64,000 nt of DNA from Rossellomorea aquimaris (GTDB lineage: Bacteria; Bacillota; Bacilli; Bacillales; Fictibacillaceae). The stretch spans positions 806,001 through 870,000 of the forward strand of contig JAIVLN010000001.1 in NCBI GenBank assembly GCA_020524245.1, in the 5' to 3' direction. The position numbers and the translations under genes were made by a program. The notes beneath the pieces were generated by a model, which saw only the letters and a program-made list of their open reading frames with translations, was not told the DNA's origin and did no database searches. Below are positions 43,899-52,643 of this stretch, in pieces. Position 1 is the first letter of the stretch. Each line of letters begins with the position of its first letter.

Positions 43899-45179
43899 TT
43901 ATAAAGATGGAGTCGGAATCAGTCTAGGTCGAGCATAGAAGAAGCCCTGCACCATATGCACACCGTTCCGTTTAATAACGGACGCTTCTTCTGCCGTTTC
44001 AATCCCTTCTGCCACGACAAGCGCATTTGCTTCCTTCGCTATATGCAAGAGCCCTTGCAGCATCGATTCCTTCAGTTTGTTTCCATTGATATTTTCAATC
44101 AATGAACGGTCCACTTTTATAATATCAGGATGGAGGAAAGAAATCGAATTCAAACTTGCGTACCCTGCTCCTGTATCATCAAGAGCAATGCGAATTTCCC
44201 TCTGCCTTAATCCTTCAACAGTGTTAAGGATGTGTGGATAGCGATCAATGGATTCCCTCTCTGTGATCTCAAAAACAATTCTAGAAGGATCGATTTCAGG
44301 ATACTCTTCCAAAATCGCATTCACGTCCTCAACGAAATGTTCGTGTGCAATCGTCATCGGAGTGACATTGATGAAAAGCGTCTCTTGCCCTCTCATCTGG
44401 CGGAGTGCTTTTTTTACAACGAGAAGCTCCAATGGATATAACATGTTCGTTTGGCGGGCCATCGTAAATAGCTGCAACGGATTTTCATAAATCGTGCCTT
44501 CCGGACCGCGAGTCAGCACTTCCCAAGCGGAAACTTCCATCACATCGATATCCAAAATCGGTTGTGAATATAGGGTGATGTTCTCGCGCTTGATGATATC
44601 CTTGATTTCGTGGACCATCAAATTGTACTTCCCACCCAGGCCTTTTTTCGCCATGACGAGTGCTTTCTGATAGGCACTCAAAAAAGAATGGAACGGGCTA
44701 TCCGATTGGGAGTCCATCACCATGTAACCTGTCAAAAAGCTATCCTGGTCTTCTTCGTTATAGGCAAAGAAATGGGTATTGATGTTTTTCTTTATTTCAT
44801 CTATGTAGTATTCGATTTGACTAATAGCATTTTGTTCTTTGTCTATCGAAAGACAAAGTACGATGTCATCTCCCCAATACTGCTGTAAAAAGAGAATTTC
44901 TTTGTCTTCGACGATTTCACAAACCGCTTTTTTGAAGTGATGTCGAATATCCTTTTCAAACTGTTCCACATAAACACGACCAAATTGTTCAATCTGATGT
45001 TTATAGGTTTGCACATCAAAGACAATAACAGCTGTTGTCTTATTTCGTCGATACGCTTCGCTCAAAATCGGTTTGACTGGGTTTCTCACCCAGAAATGCG
45101 GAGGAAAGAATCGAAGGCTATGATTTGTCGAAAAAAGGTGCTTACATAACAGAAGCAAGTCTTTCAGTTGATCGTTCAC
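43899..45179 (-). CDS. EAL-domain protein with degenerate GGDEF domain
   Basis: The product has 426 residues, no membrane span, and begins with GTG after GAGGTG. About residues 35-185 resemble a GGDEF fold with YWGDDIVL in place of the signature, so cyclase activity is unlikely. From about 195 an EAL domain follows with SAWEVLTRGPEG (EVL form), INVTPMT, VFEITERESI, ALDDTGAGYASL, DIIKVDRSLI and VVAEGIETAEEA, which keeps the metal and catalytic residues. It probably hydrolyses c-di-GMP. The N-terminal part may be an allosteric nucleotide sensor. Confidence 0.92.
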   Translation of the reverse strand: MNDQLKDLLLLCKHLFSTNHSLRFFPPHFWVRNPVKPILSEAYRRNKTTAVIVFDVQTYKHQIEQFGRVYVEQFEKDIRHHFKKAVCEIVEDKEILFLQQYWGDDIVLCLSIDKEQNAISQIEYYIDEIKKNINTHFFAYNEEDQDSFLTGYMVMDSQSDSPFHSFLSAYQKALVMAKKGLGGKYNLMVHEIKDIIKRENITLYSQPILDIDVMEVSAWEVLTRGPEGTIYENPLQLFTMARQTNMLYPLELLVVKKALRQMRGQETLFINVTPMTIAHEHFVEDVNAILEEYPEIDPSRIVFEITERESIDRYPHILNTVEGLRQREIRIALDDTGAGYASLNSISFLHPDIIKVDRSLIENINGNKLKESMLQGLLHIAKEANALVVAEGIETAEEASVIKRNGVHMVQGFFYARPRLIPTPSL

Positions 45180-45375
45180 TCAATAATCACCTCGAAGTGA
45201 CACCAATGTGCTACTATTGTACCATAGATATATTTGAAAATTCCCACTATCACAGAAATATTTTTATATTCGACATTTCCTGTTATCATAAAGGGAGCTT
45301 AATGTCATACAAATCGTTCTTTCAGCTGATTTAGTATAGAACATTCCAGGATATTTTACACTAAGGGGGAAGAGG

Positions 45376-46344
45376 ATGGATCGTGAATTAGCTTTAGAAA
45401 TTGTTAGGGTGACAGAATCTGCAGCGCTTGCATCGGCTCAATGGATGGGAAGAGGTTTGAAAAATGAGGCTGATCATGCTGCAACAACTGCCATGAGAGC
45501 CATGTTCGATTCCGTCAATATGAAAGGTACTGTCGTAATCGGGGAAGGTGAACTGGATGAAGCACCGATGCTTTATATCGGTGAAGAGCTCGGGACAGGC
45601 CATGGTCCCGATGTGGATATCGCCGTCGATCCGTTAGAAGGAACGAATATTGTGGCGAAAGGACATCCGAATGCAATGGCAGTCATCGCCATCGCTGACC
45701 GCGGCAGCCTACTGCACGCACCGGACATGTACATGGATAAGCTTGTTGTCGGTAAAGCTGCTGCCGGAAAAGTGAGCCTCCTCGATCCGATTGAAAAAAC
45801 GATGGATATCGTTGCAGAAGCGAACAACAAACGAATGCATGACCTGACAGTAATCATCCAGGAACGTCTGAGACACGACGAGCTTGTTAGACGTATTCGA
45901 GAAAAAGGCGCGCGTGTTAAACTATTTGGAGATGGTGATGTCGGAGCCGCGATTGCAGCTGCTATGCCGAACACTGGTATTGATTTATTTGTCGGAAAAG
46001 GTGGGGCTCCTGAAGGTGTCATTTCAGCAGCAGCCATCAAATGTCTCGGTGGTGACATGCAAGCGAGGCTCGTACCTGATAATGATGCGGAACGTGAACG
46101 CTGCATCCGAATGGGGTTAGAAGATCCTTCACAGCTTCTATTCTTGGATGACCTTGTCCGTGGAGATGACGCGATCTTTGCAGCAACAGGCGTAAGCAGC
46201 GGTGAGCTTCTGGAAGGTGTAAGATTCTTATCCGGTGACCAGGTTGAGACGGATTCGATCGTCATGAGAGCGAAAACGAAAACGATTCGCTCCATTAAAG
46301 CACAACACCATTTGGATCATAAACCAAACCTAGTGATGGAATAG
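45376..46344 (+). CDS. glpX: Class II fructose-1,6-bisphosphatase
   Basis: The product has 322 residues with AAGGGGG as site. Metal and phosphate motifs are VVIGEGELDEAPML, DIAVDPLEGTN, FGDGDVGAAIA and FVGKGGAPEGVISAAA, as in GlpX enzymes. It drives gluconeogenesis. The DUF3055 gene begins 12 bases after its stop, so they are in one operon. Confidence 0.96.
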   Translation: MDRELALEIVRVTESAALASAQWMGRGLKNEADHAATTAMRAMFDSVNMKGTVVIGEGELDEAPMLYIGEELGTGHGPDVDIAVDPLEGTNIVAKGHPNAMAVIAIADRGSLLHAPDMYMDKLVVGKAAAGKVSLLDPIEKTMDIVAEANNKRMHDLTVIIQERLRHDELVRRIREKGARVKLFGDGDVGAAIAAAMPNTGIDLFVGKGGAPEGVISAAAIKCLGGDMQARLVPDNDAERERCIRMGLEDPSQLLFLDDLVRGDDAIFAATGVSSGELLEGVRFLSGDQVETDSIVMRAKTKTIRSIKAQHHLDHKPNLVME

Positions 46345-46355
46345 GAGGAAACGAT

Positions 46356-46628
46356 ATGACTGAACGTTTTTATCTATATGATGATACAGAAGAGACCAAA
46401 ACGCGCTTCGTCAGCTTTATGGGCGAAAATCAACGCTTTGACCTTGCGATTACGAAGACTGATCGCCATTACGGAAAACCACTTGTTCTCGATATTCAAG
46501 GTGGTAAATTCGCCATCATCGGGCCTGACGATTTGGAAGAAGAAGGCTATATCGAGCACGCCTTCAGCTTGAATGAAGAAGATGCACAAGAACTACGCGA
46601 GTTTTTAGCAGAAGAAGTGCTATCCTAA
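46356..46628 (+). CDS. DUF3055 protein
   Basis: The product has 90 residues and is acidic and soluble. It reads FYLYDDTEETKTRFVSFMGE then a beta-rich centre and HAFSLNEEDAQELREFL. This matches DUF3055, a Bacillales family. The AGGAGG site overlaps the glpX stop region, so it is translated with glpX. No function is known. Confidence 0.85.
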   Translation: MTERFYLYDDTEETKTRFVSFMGENQRFDLAITKTDRHYGKPLVLDIQGGKFAIIGPDDLEEEGYIEHAFSLNEEDAQELREFLAEEVLS

Positions 46629-46632
46629 TATT

Positions 46633-46663
46633 GAAAGGACTCATGTTGACCATGAGTCCTTCA
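46633..46663 (+). terminator. Terminator after glpX operon
   Basis: AAGGACTCATG pairs with CATGAGTCCTT around TTGAC; TCATTTTG follows. Confidence 0.88.
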
Positions 46664-46860
46664 TTTTGTCATTTTCCAGATTTCGAGGACGTTAGGAGCC
46701 TTTTTGTGTCCCCCATTTTGCGTCTCCCTCGATTTGAAGGACACTAAGAGCAGCTTTCTGTCCCTCATTTTGTTTTTTCACCGATTTGAAGGACACTAAG
46801 AGCCCTTTACTGTCCTCCATTTTGTGATTTTACCGATTTGGAGGACACTAAGAATTTTTA
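46662..46860. repeat. Family C intergenic repeat, four 52-bp units
   Basis: CATTTTG begins units at 46662, 46714, 46766 and 46818. The consensus contains CGATTTGAAGGACACTAAGAGC and, near its end, TGTCC, so AGGACA/TGTCCT make a dyad in each unit. The rest of the gap to 47019 is a probable leader of the 98-residue gene. A two-unit array of the same family lies at 61264-61365. Confidence 0.9.
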
Positions 46861-47019
46861 TCCGAGGACCATCACTCCAATCAGGTCGTTTCGTCGTAAA
46901 TCTCCCTATATCTGTCAACATAATGGTAAGCTTTTGCTACTGTAAGCACCACTTGTTCTGGGCAATCTAAAAATGGATAGGAAAAACCTATCCCAAATGC
47001 CGAGAAGGAGTGGTGTCCT

Positions 47020-47316
47020 TTGGCAAGAGGTTATAATGGGTATCGAAAAGAAGCCGAGCAGTATACGGATTTCTCGAATGTCGAGACGATGCACCGGTAC
47101 GTTTTACCAGAGGACTTACCAGAGGGACCTTATGGCTCTCCAGAAAACCGTTCTCTTGGTAAATCGACGCCGTTTGATGAAGATCAACGATACTATAGTG
47201 CCTTCAACTATGAGTTCAAAAATCTTCATCAAGATATTCCACGGCAATTTCCTGGTGCCCATCCAACTCATGATGATCCAAACCGCAACGAAGAGCCGCC
47301 ATACGGTCTAAGTTAA
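47020..47316 (+). CDS. Conserved Bacillaceae hypothetical protein, 98 residues
   Basis: TTG start 8 bases after AAGGAG. The product is polar, rich in Tyr, Pro, Asp and Asn, with no membrane span. It begins ARGYNGYRKEAEQYTDFSN and has PEDLPEGPYGSPENRSLG. Such proteins are annotated as cytosolic protein in bacilli. I cannot assign a role. Confidence 0.7.
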   Translation: MARGYNGYRKEAEQYTDFSNVETMHRYVLPEDLPEGPYGSPENRSLGKSTPFDEDQRYYSAFNYEFKNLHQDIPRQFPGAHPTHDDPNRNEEPPYGLS

Positions 47317-47345
47317 GCGGTGATCACGAAGCACTCCTTATCGAA

Positions 47346-47383
47346 ATAAAAAGGGACTGACTTTTTTAGTCAGCTCCCTTTTT
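47346..47383. terminator. Bidirectional terminator between the 98-residue gene and yutD
   Basis: AAAAAGGGACTGACT pairs with AGTCAGCTCCCTTTTT with T runs on both strands; it overlaps the end of yutD. Confidence 0.85.
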
Positions 47384-47723
47384 CCGATTTATGAGCAACT
47401 TTTTCTTTTTGCTTTTTAGAAGATGAGTTCGAGTCTTTATTCTGGCCTTTGCTCTTCACTTTTTTCACGATGAAATAAGCACAGCCGAAATTACAGAATT
47501 CCAATAAGTATTCCGGAGCTGCACTGATCTTCGTTTCGTGATTGGCTTTATCATGATGATCTTCAAAAAAACCTCGGAGGCGCAATTGATTGTATCCCCA
47601 ATCACCTACAATGTAATCATATTTATGTAAGATTTCACTGTATCGAGATGTAAATTCTTCCTCATTCCAACCATCCCGAAAATTCTCTAGGACTTCATAA
47701 TGGTTCCCATTTACGCAAACCAA
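47370..47723 (-). CDS. yutD: YutD (DUF1027)
   Basis: The TTG at 47723 is favoured since ATGGAG stands 8 bases before it, giving 117 residues; ATG 47729 lies too close to that site. The core FRDGWNEEEFTSRYSEILHK, YDYIVGDWGYNQLRLRGFFE and LEFCNFGCAYFIVKKV matches B. subtilis YutD. The tail is basic and low-complexity. Function unknown. Confidence 0.9.
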   Translation of the reverse strand: MVCVNGNHYEVLENFRDGWNEEEFTSRYSEILHKYDYIVGDWGYNQLRLRGFFEDHHDKANHETKISAAPEYLLEFCNFGCAYFIVKKVKSKGQNKDSNSSSKKQKEKVAHKSEKGS

Positions 47724-47839
47724 TTTCATCACTCCATTTCACACTTCCTATTTTACCATGTTTTCGGTTCCATTGCCTACGTTCTCTCTGCATAACCACT
47801 CCTTATCCAGCAGATTCTATACATAGGAGGTGAATGAAC

Positions 47840-48475
47840 TTGAAAAATTTCATCATAGCTGGATTGACATGTACCCTTCTCATCCTACCTGCATGCGGGA
47901 TGGATAAAGGGGATTATGACGGAGCAAACGGGAATGGGCTGAATGCGACAATGGACGCTCGAGATAGAGCTGGTACTCCAGGAAAAACACCTGCAGATGC
48001 GATGAATGATTTCGGATATACCCGTATCCAAAGCCCAAGTGACGAGAGACGTCCATTGGCACAAGCACCTCAAATCGATAAGAAGCAGCTATCCGATATC
48101 ATTTCCAGTTTGATCATGCAATCCCCGCAAATCAATGATACAGCAACACTCGTTACGAGTGATAAAGTACTTATTGTCTATGAGGCCAAAACGGACGATC
48201 GGAATAAAACAGCGGACATGGTCAAGAAGAATGCCCTTTCTGTTGTACCACGTTGGTTCAAGGTCTATGTTTCAGATGATACCACTCTTTTTGAATACAT
48301 TGAACGTTACAAGAATTTGGATGAAACGACTCTACATGTGAAAAACAGCATAGACAGCCTTGTCATGGAAATGAAAAAATCCCCTCAAGGTGAAAAAATG
48401 AGTGGATATGAAGGCGAAGAAGGACAAGATGACACGGATATGGGGATACGTAACCAAAAAGGGAAAATGAAGTAA
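47840..48475 (+). CDS. yutC: YutC, YhcN/YlaJ family sporulation lipoprotein
   Basis: TTG 47840 is favoured over ATG 47834 by its 9-base spacing from AGGAGG, giving 211 residues. The lipobox is LPAC, with the modified Cys near residue 19. A YhcN/YlaJ domain follows, with SDKVLIVYEAKTDDRNKTAD and VVPRWFKVYVSDDTTLFEYI. Family members are found in the spore inner membrane or coat. The gene is in the same place as in B. subtilis. Confidence 0.88.
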   Translation: MKNFIIAGLTCTLLILPACGMDKGDYDGANGNGLNATMDARDRAGTPGKTPADAMNDFGYTRIQSPSDERRPLAQAPQIDKKQLSDIISSLIMQSPQINDTATLVTSDKVLIVYEAKTDDRNKTADMVKKNALSVVPRWFKVYVSDDTTLFEYIERYKNLDETTLHVKNSIDSLVMEMKKSPQGEKMSGYEGEEGQDDTDMGIRNQKGKMK

Positions 48476-48498
48476 TTGTTGATTTCATTTGGGATGAA

Positions 48499-48538
48499 CC
48501 AAAAAAAGGTTGAACCGTCTAATCCGGTTCAACCTTTC
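48499..48538. terminator. Bidirectional terminator between yutC and lipA
   Basis: AAAAGGTTGAACCG pairs with CGGTTCAACCTTT around TCTAATC. Confidence 0.92.
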
Positions 48539-48544
48539 ACTTAA

Positions 48545-49444
48545 TTATTGAGCACCTTGTTGTCGTTGCTTGGATGCTGCATTTACTTGTTCGTCTGCGT
48601 GATAAGAAGAACGTACCAATGGTCCAGCTTCACAGTGGCTGAATCCTTTGGACATTGCGATCTCTCTCAATTCTTCAAATTCATCTGGATGGTAGTACTT
48701 CTGTACTTTCAAGTGCTTTTTCGTAGGTTGCAGGTATTGACCGATCGTCATGATATCAACATGGTTCGCGCGCAGGTCGTCCATCGTTTGAATGATTTCT
48801 TCTTTCGTTTCCCCAAGACCAACCATAATACTTGATTTGGTCGGGATGTCAGGCTGCATTTCTTTTGCTCGACGTAGGAATTCCAATGAACGGTCGTATT
48901 TTGCACGAGCACGGACTCTTGGCGTCAGACGTTCAACCGTTTCAATATTATGGTTCAAAATGTCTGGACGAGCATCCATCAATGTTTTCAAGTTCTCATA
49001 TTTCCCCATCATGTCAGAAGGCAATACTTCTACTGTACAGAATGGATTTGCACGTCGAACGGCACGGACTGTCTCTGCATAGACTCCAGATCCACCGTCT
49101 TTCAAGTCGTCACGGGCAACTGCAGTGATAACAGCGTGCTTAAGTCCCATTAATCGCACTGAATCTGCTACACGTTCAGGTTCTTTAAGGTCTAGTTCGT
49201 TCGGCAATCCTGTCTTGACTGCACAGAAACGACAAGCACGAGTACATACATCTCCAAGAATCATGAATGTAGCAGTCTTGCGTTCTGCCCAGCATTCATG
49301 GATGTTCGGACAACGCGCCTCTTCACATACTGTATGTAGATTGTTCTCGCGCATCATCTTCTTGAGACCTGTATAGTTATCGTTTGTATTTAATTTGATC
49401 TTCAGCCACTCAGGCTTACGAATGTGTTCTTCCTTTTTTGCCAT
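48545..49444 (-). CDS. lipA: Lipoyl synthase
   Basis: The ATG at 49444 gives 299 residues. The auxiliary cluster motif is [12 protein letters not shown] and the radical-SAM motif is [10 protein letters not shown]. The end has the expected [10 protein letters not shown], with the conserved RxSYHA. It inserts sulfur into octanoyl groups on lipoyl domains. It corresponds to B. subtilis yutB and faces yunA. Confidence 0.97.
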   Translation of the reverse strand: MAKKEEHIRKPEWLKIKLNTNDNYTGLKKMMRENNLHTVCEEARCPNIHECWAERKTATFMILGDVCTRACRFCAVKTGLPNELDLKEPERVADSVRLMGLKHAVITAVARDDLKDGGSGVYAETVRAVRRANPFCTVEVLPSDMMGKYENLKTLMDARPDILNHNIETVERLTPRVRARAKYDRSLEFLRRAKEMQPDIPTKSSIMVGLGETKEEIIQTMDDLRANHVDIMTIGQYLQPTKKHLKVQKYYHPDEFEELREIAMSKGFSHCEAGPLVRSSYHADEQVNAASKQRQQGAQ

Positions 49445-49674
49445 CTTACTCACTCCATCGTTGGATTCGTATTACCGGCATGAAGTTCCTACTACTCCCA
49501 TGCGATAATCCAATTCTTTATTACTGTATCATATTGCGCAAACAAGTTCCATCATCTGCGCCGACAAGCAACTTTTCCAACATTTGAGAATCATCATTTG
49601 CCTCATTCAATACAAACTAACATTATGATAAAGAAAAACGTGCAAAAGATACAGGAAAGGACTGAATTCCCTGT

Positions 49675-50667
49675 ATGAAAAGACTCGTACTCACCATTAT
49701 TTTCATTATAGGATTCGGAATATGTATTGAAGAAACCCATGCAAAGACCACATATCAAAAAGAAGATGTAGCCAGATACGCCCTTTATCATAAAATGGAG
49801 GCGTTAACATCCATCCCCTGGTATTACCTAGCGTCTGTCGATCAATATGAGCGATCAATCCGACGAGCTCAAAGGGACCTTCCTGAAGAAGAAGGATTAA
49901 TCGGCATTTACTACTCCCCTATACAGTGGGCAGGACCATTGAATCCTAATTTGGATGATATAAACGCATCCACCATATCTCTGTTCGGAGGTATCGGATT
50001 GGATGGAAACAATGATGGGGTTGCAGATCGTAACAATGATGAAGATTTATTATACACATTTGCAAATTACCTGCAGTCGTATGGATTTGACGAGGAAAAC
50101 ATCAAAATCGGTCTATGGGATTATTATCACAGGGATAAAACTGTCGACATCATTATGGGAATCTCAAAAGTCTATAAAGAATTCCAAACGCTCAGTCTCA
50201 ATGATCGAGCTTTTCCAGTGCCTATTCGCTCCAATTACAGCTACAGGAATACATGGGGCGATCGACGTGGTTTTGGTGGTCTGCGGATTCATGAAGGGAC
50301 GGACATCTTTGCGAACTATGGTGTTCCTGTCCAGGCGACGACCTATGGAATTGTTGAAATGAAAGGCTGGAATCGATTTGGCGGGTGGCGAATCGGCATA
50401 CGTGATCTGAACAATGTATATCATTATTTCGCCCATCTGAATGGATTCGAGAAAGGGATTGGGAAAGGATCAGTTGTAAAACCTGGCCAAATTATCGGAT
50501 ATGTCGGAAGTTCCGGTTATGGACCACCTGGAACCCAAGGGAAATTCCCCCCTCACCTTCATTATGGAATGTACCGGGATAATGGATATAACGAATGGTC
50601 TTTCGATCCATATCCGTATTTGAAAGCATGGGAAAGACAAGACCGTATCAAAAGTAAAAAAGGATGA
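49675..50667 (+). CDS. yunA: YunA, M23 (LytM) peptidase
   Basis: The product has 330 residues with a signal peptide (about 1-23). A helical domain comes first. The C-terminal M23 domain has FGGLRIHEGTDIFANYGVPV (HxxxD) and FPPHLHYGMYRDN (HxH), the zinc ligands. It cleaves peptidoglycan peptides. lipA and yunA are also divergent in B. subtilis. Confidence 0.92.
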   Translation: MKRLVLTIIFIIGFGICIEETHAKTTYQKEDVARYALYHKMEALTSIPWYYLASVDQYERSIRRAQRDLPEEEGLIGIYYSPIQWAGPLNPNLDDINASTISLFGGIGLDGNNDGVADRNNDEDLLYTFANYLQSYGFDEENIKIGLWDYYHRDKTVDIIMGISKVYKEFQTLSLNDRAFPVPIRSNYSYRNTWGDRRGFGGLRIHEGTDIFANYGVPVQATTYGIVEMKGWNRFGGWRIGIRDLNNVYHYFAHLNGFEKGIGKGSVVKPGQIIGYVGSSGYGPPGTQGKFPPHLHYGMYRDNGYNEWSFDPYPYLKAWERQDRIKSKKG

Positions 50668-50693
50668 GCTGACAATCCAGCTCATCCTTTCCT
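50654..50693 (+). terminator. Terminator after yunA
   Basis: AAAGGATGAGCTG pairs with CAGCTCATCCTTT; T/C run follows. It lies 1 base from the metS stop. Confidence 0.88.
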
Positions 50694-50804
50694 TTATTTC
50701 TTGTTTTGTTTTGCAACTTTAACGGCGTTGCCAATACTAAGAGCAAGTCCACCCCAAATAATGACGGCGCCAATGATGAACATGACAATTGCTGATCCTT
50801 CCAT
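50694..50804 (-). CDS. metS: MetS-type small subunit of a methionine/alanine importer
   Basis: This 36-residue frame begins MEGSAIVMFIIGAVIIWGGL and has one membrane helix with a basic tail (KVAKQNKK). That is the MetS family, small subunits of NSS transporters. AAGGAGG lies 10 bases before the ATG, overlapping the end of the transporter gene, so both are coupled. Confidence 0.88.
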   Translation of the reverse strand: MEGSAIVMFIIGAVIIWGGLALSIGNAVKVAKQNKK

Positions 50805-50805
50805 A

Positions 50806-52311
50806 TTAGCTTACCTCCTTATTTTCAGCATGAATATCTGTATTCCAGCGACGTGCTGCAAATAAGAATCCAGCGACAAGGGTCAACCCTAGTGCTACCC
50901 ATCCATACGTAACTAGGAATGAAATCGGATAACCTCCATATGGTTCAATAATATCCGTGTACACGTTCTTGATCATCATGAATCCAAGTAGTAGTGGCGT
51001 GATGACCGTCAAACAGATTACCCACCAGCTGCCTAAACGGATATCCGATAATTCGTTTGCATGACCTTGTAGAGTCTTGACCTTACGGAATGCCCATGCA
51101 ATCAAGATGACCTCTACGAGTCCGGATAAGCCGACACCCATCGATAATACGAAGTGGTCGACAACATCCAATAGGTAAAGTCCGCCTTTTGTTGCATACA
51201 AGATGGAAATCAATGCAGAAAGCCCTCCACCAATTGCAACAGCTTTCGTACGAGAAATATTGAACTTATCCTGGAAACCAGCGATATACGTTTCACTGAT
51301 GGAAACGAGTGATGACAGCCCAGCAAGAACAAGTGATGTAAAGAATAAGAATCCAAACAATTCATTAAATGCTGGCATTTCATTGATAATGGCTGGGAAG
51401 ACAGCGAATGCTAGTCCAACACCATCTGCTGCAACCTCACTGATGTCGACACCTGATGCTTTTGCCATGAATCCAAGGGCACTGAATACCCCAATCCCGG
51501 CAAGCAACTCGAAACTGGAGTTACTGAAACCAGTGATAAATGCGTTGTTCGTCAAATCCGATTTCTTCGGAAGGTAACTGGAGTACGTAATCATGATAGC
51601 GAATGCAATGGAAAGACTAAAGAAAATCTGCCCGTAGGCGTCAATCCAGACTTTCGAATCACCGATTCTGCTCCAATCCGGCTTAAACAACGCGTTCAGA
51701 CCGATTGCTGCTCCATCCAATGTCAGAGCACGGATGACGATGATCATGAATAAAACGACAAGTGCCGGAATGAAAATTCTATTCGCAGCTTCAATCCCCT
51801 TCTTGACACCTTTGAATAATACGCCAAGAGTAATGACCCAGACAATAATTAATGGAATAAAGACATTCGGTACAATTCCGCCGAGTGTACCAATTTCTGT
51901 ATCTGCAGCTCCTAGATAGTCACCCATCAAGAATCCACCTGTATCGTCTCCCCAAGATAACTTGAAAGAGAAGAATGCATAGGCTAACGCCCAACCGATG
52001 ATTACCGCATAATACGTAGAAATAACGAATGAAATAAGGACTTGCCACCAACCTAACCATTCCGCTTTCTTATTAATACGCGCAAATGTCAACGGTGATG
52101 AACCACGGTACTTGTGTCCCATTGTGAATTCAAGAATTAAGATCGGAATACCTGCAGTAAGCAAGGCAATCAAATACGGTAGGAAAAATGCCCCACCACC
52201 ATCTGCATAGGCAATGTACGGGAAACGCCAGATGTTTCCGAGACCAATTGCAGATCCGACGGCAGCCAGAATAAAGCCTGCTCTTGTTCCCCATTGTGCT
52301 CTGTTCTCCAT
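50806..52311 (-). CDS. Neurotransmitter:sodium symporter family transporter, MetP type
   Basis: The product has 501 residues and about twelve membrane helices. TM1 carries the Na+ site motif AAVGSAIGLGNIWRFPYIAY. Other motifs are GGGAFFLPYLIALLTAGIP and a TM6-like break in FSLSIAFAIMITYSSYL. The presence of metS immediately downstream indicates a MetPS methionine/alanine importer. A 9-bp dyad at 52343-52370 lies in the leader. Confidence 0.9.
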   Translation of the reverse strand: MENRAQWGTRAGFILAAVGSAIGLGNIWRFPYIAYADGGGAFFLPYLIALLTAGIPILILEFTMGHKYRGSSPLTFARINKKAEWLGWWQVLISFVISTYYAVIIGWALAYAFFSFKLSWGDDTGGFLMGDYLGAADTEIGTLGGIVPNVFIPLIIVWVITLGVLFKGVKKGIEAANRIFIPALVVLFMIIVIRALTLDGAAIGLNALFKPDWSRIGDSKVWIDAYGQIFFSLSIAFAIMITYSSYLPKKSDLTNNAFITGFSNSSFELLAGIGVFSALGFMAKASGVDISEVAADGVGLAFAVFPAIINEMPAFNELFGFLFFTSLVLAGLSSLVSISETYIAGFQDKFNISRTKAVAIGGGLSALISILYATKGGLYLLDVVDHFVLSMGVGLSGLVEVILIAWAFRKVKTLQGHANELSDIRLGSWWVICLTVITPLLLGFMMIKNVYTDIIEPYGGYPISFLVTYGWVALGLTLVAGFLFAARRWNTDIHAENKEVS

Positions 52312-52342
52312 GAATGCTCCCCCATTCTCCCTGTTTTTTTAG

Positions 52343-52370
52343 ACTAAAGTTATTAGTATAAAACTTTAGT
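52343..52370. promoter_or_regulatory. 9-bp inverted repeat in the NSS transporter leader
   Basis: ACTAAAGTT and AACTTTAGT are separated by 10 bases, 32 bases upstream of the start codon. A T6 run follows only on the plus strand, where no gene precedes it, so an operator or leader hairpin is more likely than a terminator. Confidence 0.45.
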
Positions 52371-52528
52371 TTTTTCTGACTATTTCGTCTATAAGTATAG
52401 CGATTCATATATGGCATGTCAAAGAATTTTCAAAAAAATTAGTGATATCTATCTACATTAAAAGAACCAAATTTTAGTATGAAAATACTACACAAGTTTA
52501 CTTTTTTTCACTCTAATCCAGAACTTGA

Positions 52529-52545
52529 TGTGAGGTTTTCTTACA
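52529..52545. promoter_or_regulatory. TnrA/GlnR box upstream of glnK-amt
   Basis: TGTGAGGTTTTCTTACA fits TGTNANATTTTNTNACA with one mismatch. TnrA activates nrgAB (amtB-glnK) in B. subtilis from such a site. Confidence 0.75.
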
Positions 52546-52565
52546 TGAACAGAAATTTTACACTT

Positions 52566-52580
52566 GATTTTCTGAAAATT
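52566..52580. promoter_or_regulatory. CodY box at the glnK-amt promoter
   Basis: GATTTTCTGAAAATT fits AATTTTCWGAAAATT at 14 of 15 places. It overlaps the likely promoter (TTGATT at 52564, TATTAT at 52586). Confidence 0.65.
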
Positions 52581-52610
52581 TGCTATATTATTGAGTATAA
52601 ATTAAATTTA

Positions 52611-52629
52611 ATGTTAGGTTTCCTAACAT
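52611..52629. promoter_or_regulatory. Perfect 8-bp inverted repeat next to the glnK ribosome binding site
   Basis: ATGTTAGG and CCTAACAT flank TTT, ending 14 bases before the start codon. It could be an operator or a small leader hairpin. Confidence 0.45.
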
Positions 52630-52643
52630 GAAGGGAGCGTCAC

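Noticed and set aside
45573-46295. Long antisense frame of 240 codons opposite glpX
   Set aside because: It is a codon-bias shadow of glpX: no ribosome binding site, Ser/Ala/Pro-rich composition and no family resemblance. Similar shadows lie opposite yuiF, pepA, yutF and the dehydrogenase at 39.7-40.7 kb.
52343-52376. Plus-strand terminator upstream of the NSS gene
   Set aside because: No plus-strand gene ends nearby; the previous one, yunA, has its own terminator 1.6 kb away.
52425-52440. Second CodY box near the NSS transporter
   Set aside because: AATTTTCAAAAAAATT lies in an A/T-rich stretch and agrees too weakly to separate from chance.
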